A stretch of 34,045 bases of DNA from the NCBI GenBank assembly GCA_027943245.1, contig JANDJZ010000625.1:1-34045 (forward strand). The letters run 5' to 3'. Each line of letters starts with the position of its first letter. Positions within the stretch are counted from its first letter, which is position 1. The notes under the pieces were generated by a model, which had not been told where the DNA came from, ran no database searches, and saw nothing but the letters and a program-made list of their open reading frames with translations. This stretch comes from Acanthamoeba sp. SK_2022b (Eukaryota; Discosea; Longamoebia; Acanthamoebidae). This document shows, in pieces, positions 31,804-34,045 of the stretch. The position numbers and the translations under genes were made by a program.

Positions 31804-32931
31804 ATGAGGCTCGCGCGACTGCTGCCTGGCGGAGGTGGGCTGCTGCGACCATGCACCCCGGTCTCGTGTCTGCTGCTTCGCAGCACTCCGGTGCATATTG
31901 GAACGGAGTCGTGGCGGCTGGGACGGTGGTCATCTTCTGTCGCAAGCCGAGACGGAGATGAAGAAGGGGACTGGTTTGGAGAGCAGGAACCGAGTGACCA
32001 GAAGGGCAAAGAGAAGGCTGCAGCAGCCAAACCACGTTCACTGTTCGAGAAGACGCGACGAGTCGCGGAGAGCGAGATCGAAGAGAAGTTCATCAAGGGC
32101 GGCGGGCCAGGTGGCCAGAAGATCAACAAAACCAACAGCTGCGTCTACATCAAGCACGTACGTGCGACGCCACCCTCTGTCAGCCTGGTAGTGCTCTCTC
32201 AGCCCACTTTTAATCGATCGATTCTTTTGGCACATCTCTCGCTCTACACGCAGTTGCCAACGGGCATCGAGGTCAAGTGCCAGGAGCAGCGCGAGCGTGG
32301 TCGCAACCGCACCATCGCTCGCCAGATACTACACGTACCAACCATGACCCTCTACACGCGTGTGCAAGCCTGGAAGCAGTAGCGTGTCCTCCCGCTGACA
32401 GCCAGCTCCTCTCCGCCACAGGAGAAGCTGATGCTGCTCTACTTCCCCGAGGAGAGCAAGACGTTCAAGCGCCAGGAGAGGATACGACGCCGCAAGGAGC
32501 GCATGGGGCGACGCTACGGCCGCAACGAGTCGCTGCCGGCCTCTGCAGCCGACGGGTCGGTCGCTACAGAGACGACCGCGCCCGAGGCGGGCGAGCAGTC
32601 GAGCGGCGCCACCGAGGCCCAGCAGCCGCCCAGCGTCGCCGTGGGGAAGGCCGGCGTCCCGAGCAAGGCGCGGAGGCAAAGGGTGGACCCGACGGGCCTG
32701 CCCGACTTTGTGTTTGAGCAGCTGGGCATCAAGCGAGGCAACGTGGTCGAGTGCTCGACCCTCGATCCCGAAGAGCTTGATGCCCTCTCAGACGACGAAG
32801 ATGAAGAAGACGAAGAAGACGAATATGAAGACGAGGACGAAGAGGAACAGGAACAGGGCACCGAGAAGAAGGAGTCCATCAGCATGTCCGACTTTGTGCT
32901 CCAACAGCTGGCCACGAAACGCAACCAATGA
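31804..32931 (+). CDS. Mitochondrial GGQ release-factor-like protein (MTRFR/C12orf65 type)
   Basis: The model is 314 aa in three exons: 31804-32157, 32254-32334, 32422-32931. Residues 1 to about 45 are Arg/Ser/Leu-rich without acids until residue 35, a likely mitochondrial targeting peptide. The catalytic loop FIKGGGPGGQKINKTNS has GGQ at 103-105, followed by IKHLPTGIEVKCQEQR and RTIARQILHEKL. The spacing matches MTRFR, the rescue factor that releases peptides from stalled mitoribosomes; codon-recognition domains of RF1/RF2 are absent. A basic helix (KRQERIRRRKERMGRR) fits rRNA binding. The long C-terminal extension is unusual: a low-complexity Ala/Glu region, an acidic tract, and two copies of a DFVxxQLxxKR motif. 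Confidence 0.88.
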
Positions 32932-33114
32932 CACCCTCCCACCCATTTTGCCCTTTATGTCATGCTCAGTGGAGCAGCTGTCAAGTGTCAGGAAGCCCAA
33001 GGACTACATGTATCGCTGACAGTCTCCTTGTTCGAAGACACAACGAAAATGGTTTTAAGACAAATAAACAAACAAACAAACAAACAAACAGAAAAAGATG
33101 AGTGAAGTGGGCGG
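32932..33114. other. Convergent 3' intergenic region with an AAAC tract
   Basis: Tail-to-tail space between the release-factor gene and the coiled-coil gene. It contains about seven AAAC units (about 33065-33091). No gene is seen. Confidence 0.5.
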
Positions 33115-34045
33115 TCACTGCTGGCTTCGCCCTTGCGCGGCGGGCCGCTGTTCCGCCTGGTCGTGGATCCACCGGTTCCACTGCTGCCACTTGACCCCTT
33201 CGGCCAAGGCCTGCCGCCGCCTCCCGCGTCAGTGCCTGCTCCACCACCACCACCACCACCACCACCACCACCACCACCACCACCACCACCACCACCACCA
33301 CCACCACCACCACCACCACCGCAGGCGCATATCAACACATCAACGTGGGCGCACCTTTTCGTAGAGGGACCCGACGTTGATGTTGCAGCTTCGCCCCGAG
33401 TAGGTCAGGTTGAGCTTGATTCCCACCGCGGTCGTGTAGAACAGACTGCAGCGATGCCGCACACACGCCAGTCGGTCAGTCACTCGGTCATCTCTCCCCC
33501 CCCCCCATCCAAACCCGCAAGGCGTGCGCGCGCGCGCGCCGTACTCTCGCTTGACGTTCTCGAGCTCCTCGCGGAGGGAGGCCAGCGCGGCGTCCCTCTC
33601 CTGGTCCCGACGCGCCGTCGCCGGCGAGTTGGGATGGCCGTGCTGCTGCACGAGGGCCTTGTAGGCCTGTCGCAGGGACTGGAGCTCGCTCTGCAGGTGG
33701 TGGCTCGTCTCGTCCTTCTCCTTCGCCACCTCCGCCTGCTGGTCCTCCAGTCGCTCCAACTGCGCCGCCACACCGTCAGCCTTTCCTTGCCCCCCCCCCT
33801 CCCCCCAATCGCACGCGCGCGCGCGCGTGTGTGTGCGCGTGTGTCATTACCTCGCGGGAGAGGAGAGCGTTCTGTGTCTTGAGGGCCTGCAGGCTGGTGT
33901 CGTGCATCTCCTGCTGGGCGGCCACGAGCTGCGTCTGGGCGGCGAGCTCGGCGGCGAGCTGCGCGATGCGCCGGTCCTTCGCCCTGGCCTCCTCGGCCTC
34001 GCGCTCGCGCGCGCGCGGGTCGTGTCGCTCCTCCCACGCGCGCAC
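33115..34045 (-). CDS. Coiled-coil protein, 3' part only (5' end beyond the window)
   Basis: Four exons are visible: 33851-34045 (open at the window edge), 33545-33759, 33355-33445 and 33115-33210, all in frame, giving about 198 residues. The first two exons are a long Glu/Ala/Gln-rich coiled coil (RIAQLAAELAAQTQLVAAQQ; LERLEDQQAEVAKEKDE). The C-terminal ~60 residues change character: TTAVGIKLNLTYSGRSCN, then NVGSLYEKALAEGVKW and QQWNRWIHDQ, with several tryptophans, like a small folded module. I do not recognise the family. The last acceptor was chosen (gcggcag before gcc) because it keeps the frame; another acceptor 25 nt upstream would shift it. The preceding intron contains a (GGT)n tract. 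Confidence 0.65.
33241..33320. repeat. (CCA)n trinucleotide tract in the last intron of the coiled-coil gene
   Basis: Eighty nt of perfect CCA (GGT on the coding strand), lying shortly before the last acceptor. It is intronic in my model, so the apparent poly-His/Pro/Gly/Val frames are not protein. Confidence 0.9.

Noticed and set aside
33241..33320. Poly-His, poly-Pro, poly-Gly and poly-Val frames
   Set aside because: All arise from one perfect CCA/GGT tract that lies in an intron of the minus-strand gene.
1..34045. tRNA and rRNA genes
   Set aside because: No cloverleaf with A/B boxes or rRNA-like block was recognised on either strand by eye; a covariance-model scan would be decisive.

Overview
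This window looks like nuclear DNA from a compact, intron-rich, GC-rich protist. An Acanthamoeba-like amoebozoan fits best (inference). The reasons are short introns (mostly about 60-180 nt) in nearly every gene, donors of the gtgcgc/gtacgc type, C/G homopolymer and (CA)n tracts confined to introns, genes a few hundred bp apart, and eukaryotic families (eIF3h, SNARE, F-box/WD40, YIPF5, BLTP3-type lipid bridge, CLU-like). I assembled each gene by hand from splice sites; every model below keeps frame across all junctions.

The dominant structure is a large imperfect inverted repeat. The left arm (1 to about 9401) and right arm (about 22179 to 31569) carry the same genes in mirror orientation. 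Reading inward from the outer end, each arm holds a short SNARE, an 11-exon F-box/WD40 protein, a head-to-head eIF3h gene, a 5'-truncated copy of a secreted-protein gene, a decayed Ty1/copia retroelement, and a full-length copy of that secreted-protein gene. Exon lengths are identical in the two arms. Intron microsatellites, a few residues and the innermost ~150 bp differ. Because the window opens inside the left arm, the outer limit of the repeat is not visible.

The 12.8-kb spacer (9402-22178) is single-copy and holds four intact genes: a 975-aa protein with a CLU-like core (minus), a 1060-aa chorein/BLTP3-like lipid-transfer protein (minus), a YIPF5/Yip1 Golgi protein (minus) and an unrecognised multi-pass membrane protein (plus). 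Both arms begin only about 50-60 bp beyond the stop codons of the outermost spacer genes.

Outside the right arm lie a mitochondrial GGQ release-factor-like gene (plus) and the 3' part of a coiled-coil gene (minus) that runs off the window.

Several genes concern membrane traffic (SNARE, YIPF5, BLTP3-like) or translation (eIF3h, release factor), but nothing suggests an operon-like unit. The most noteworthy points are the inverted repeat, the truncated-gene/copia/full-gene sandwich in each arm, a 9-nt microexon, and a SNARE apparently lacking the zero-layer glutamine.
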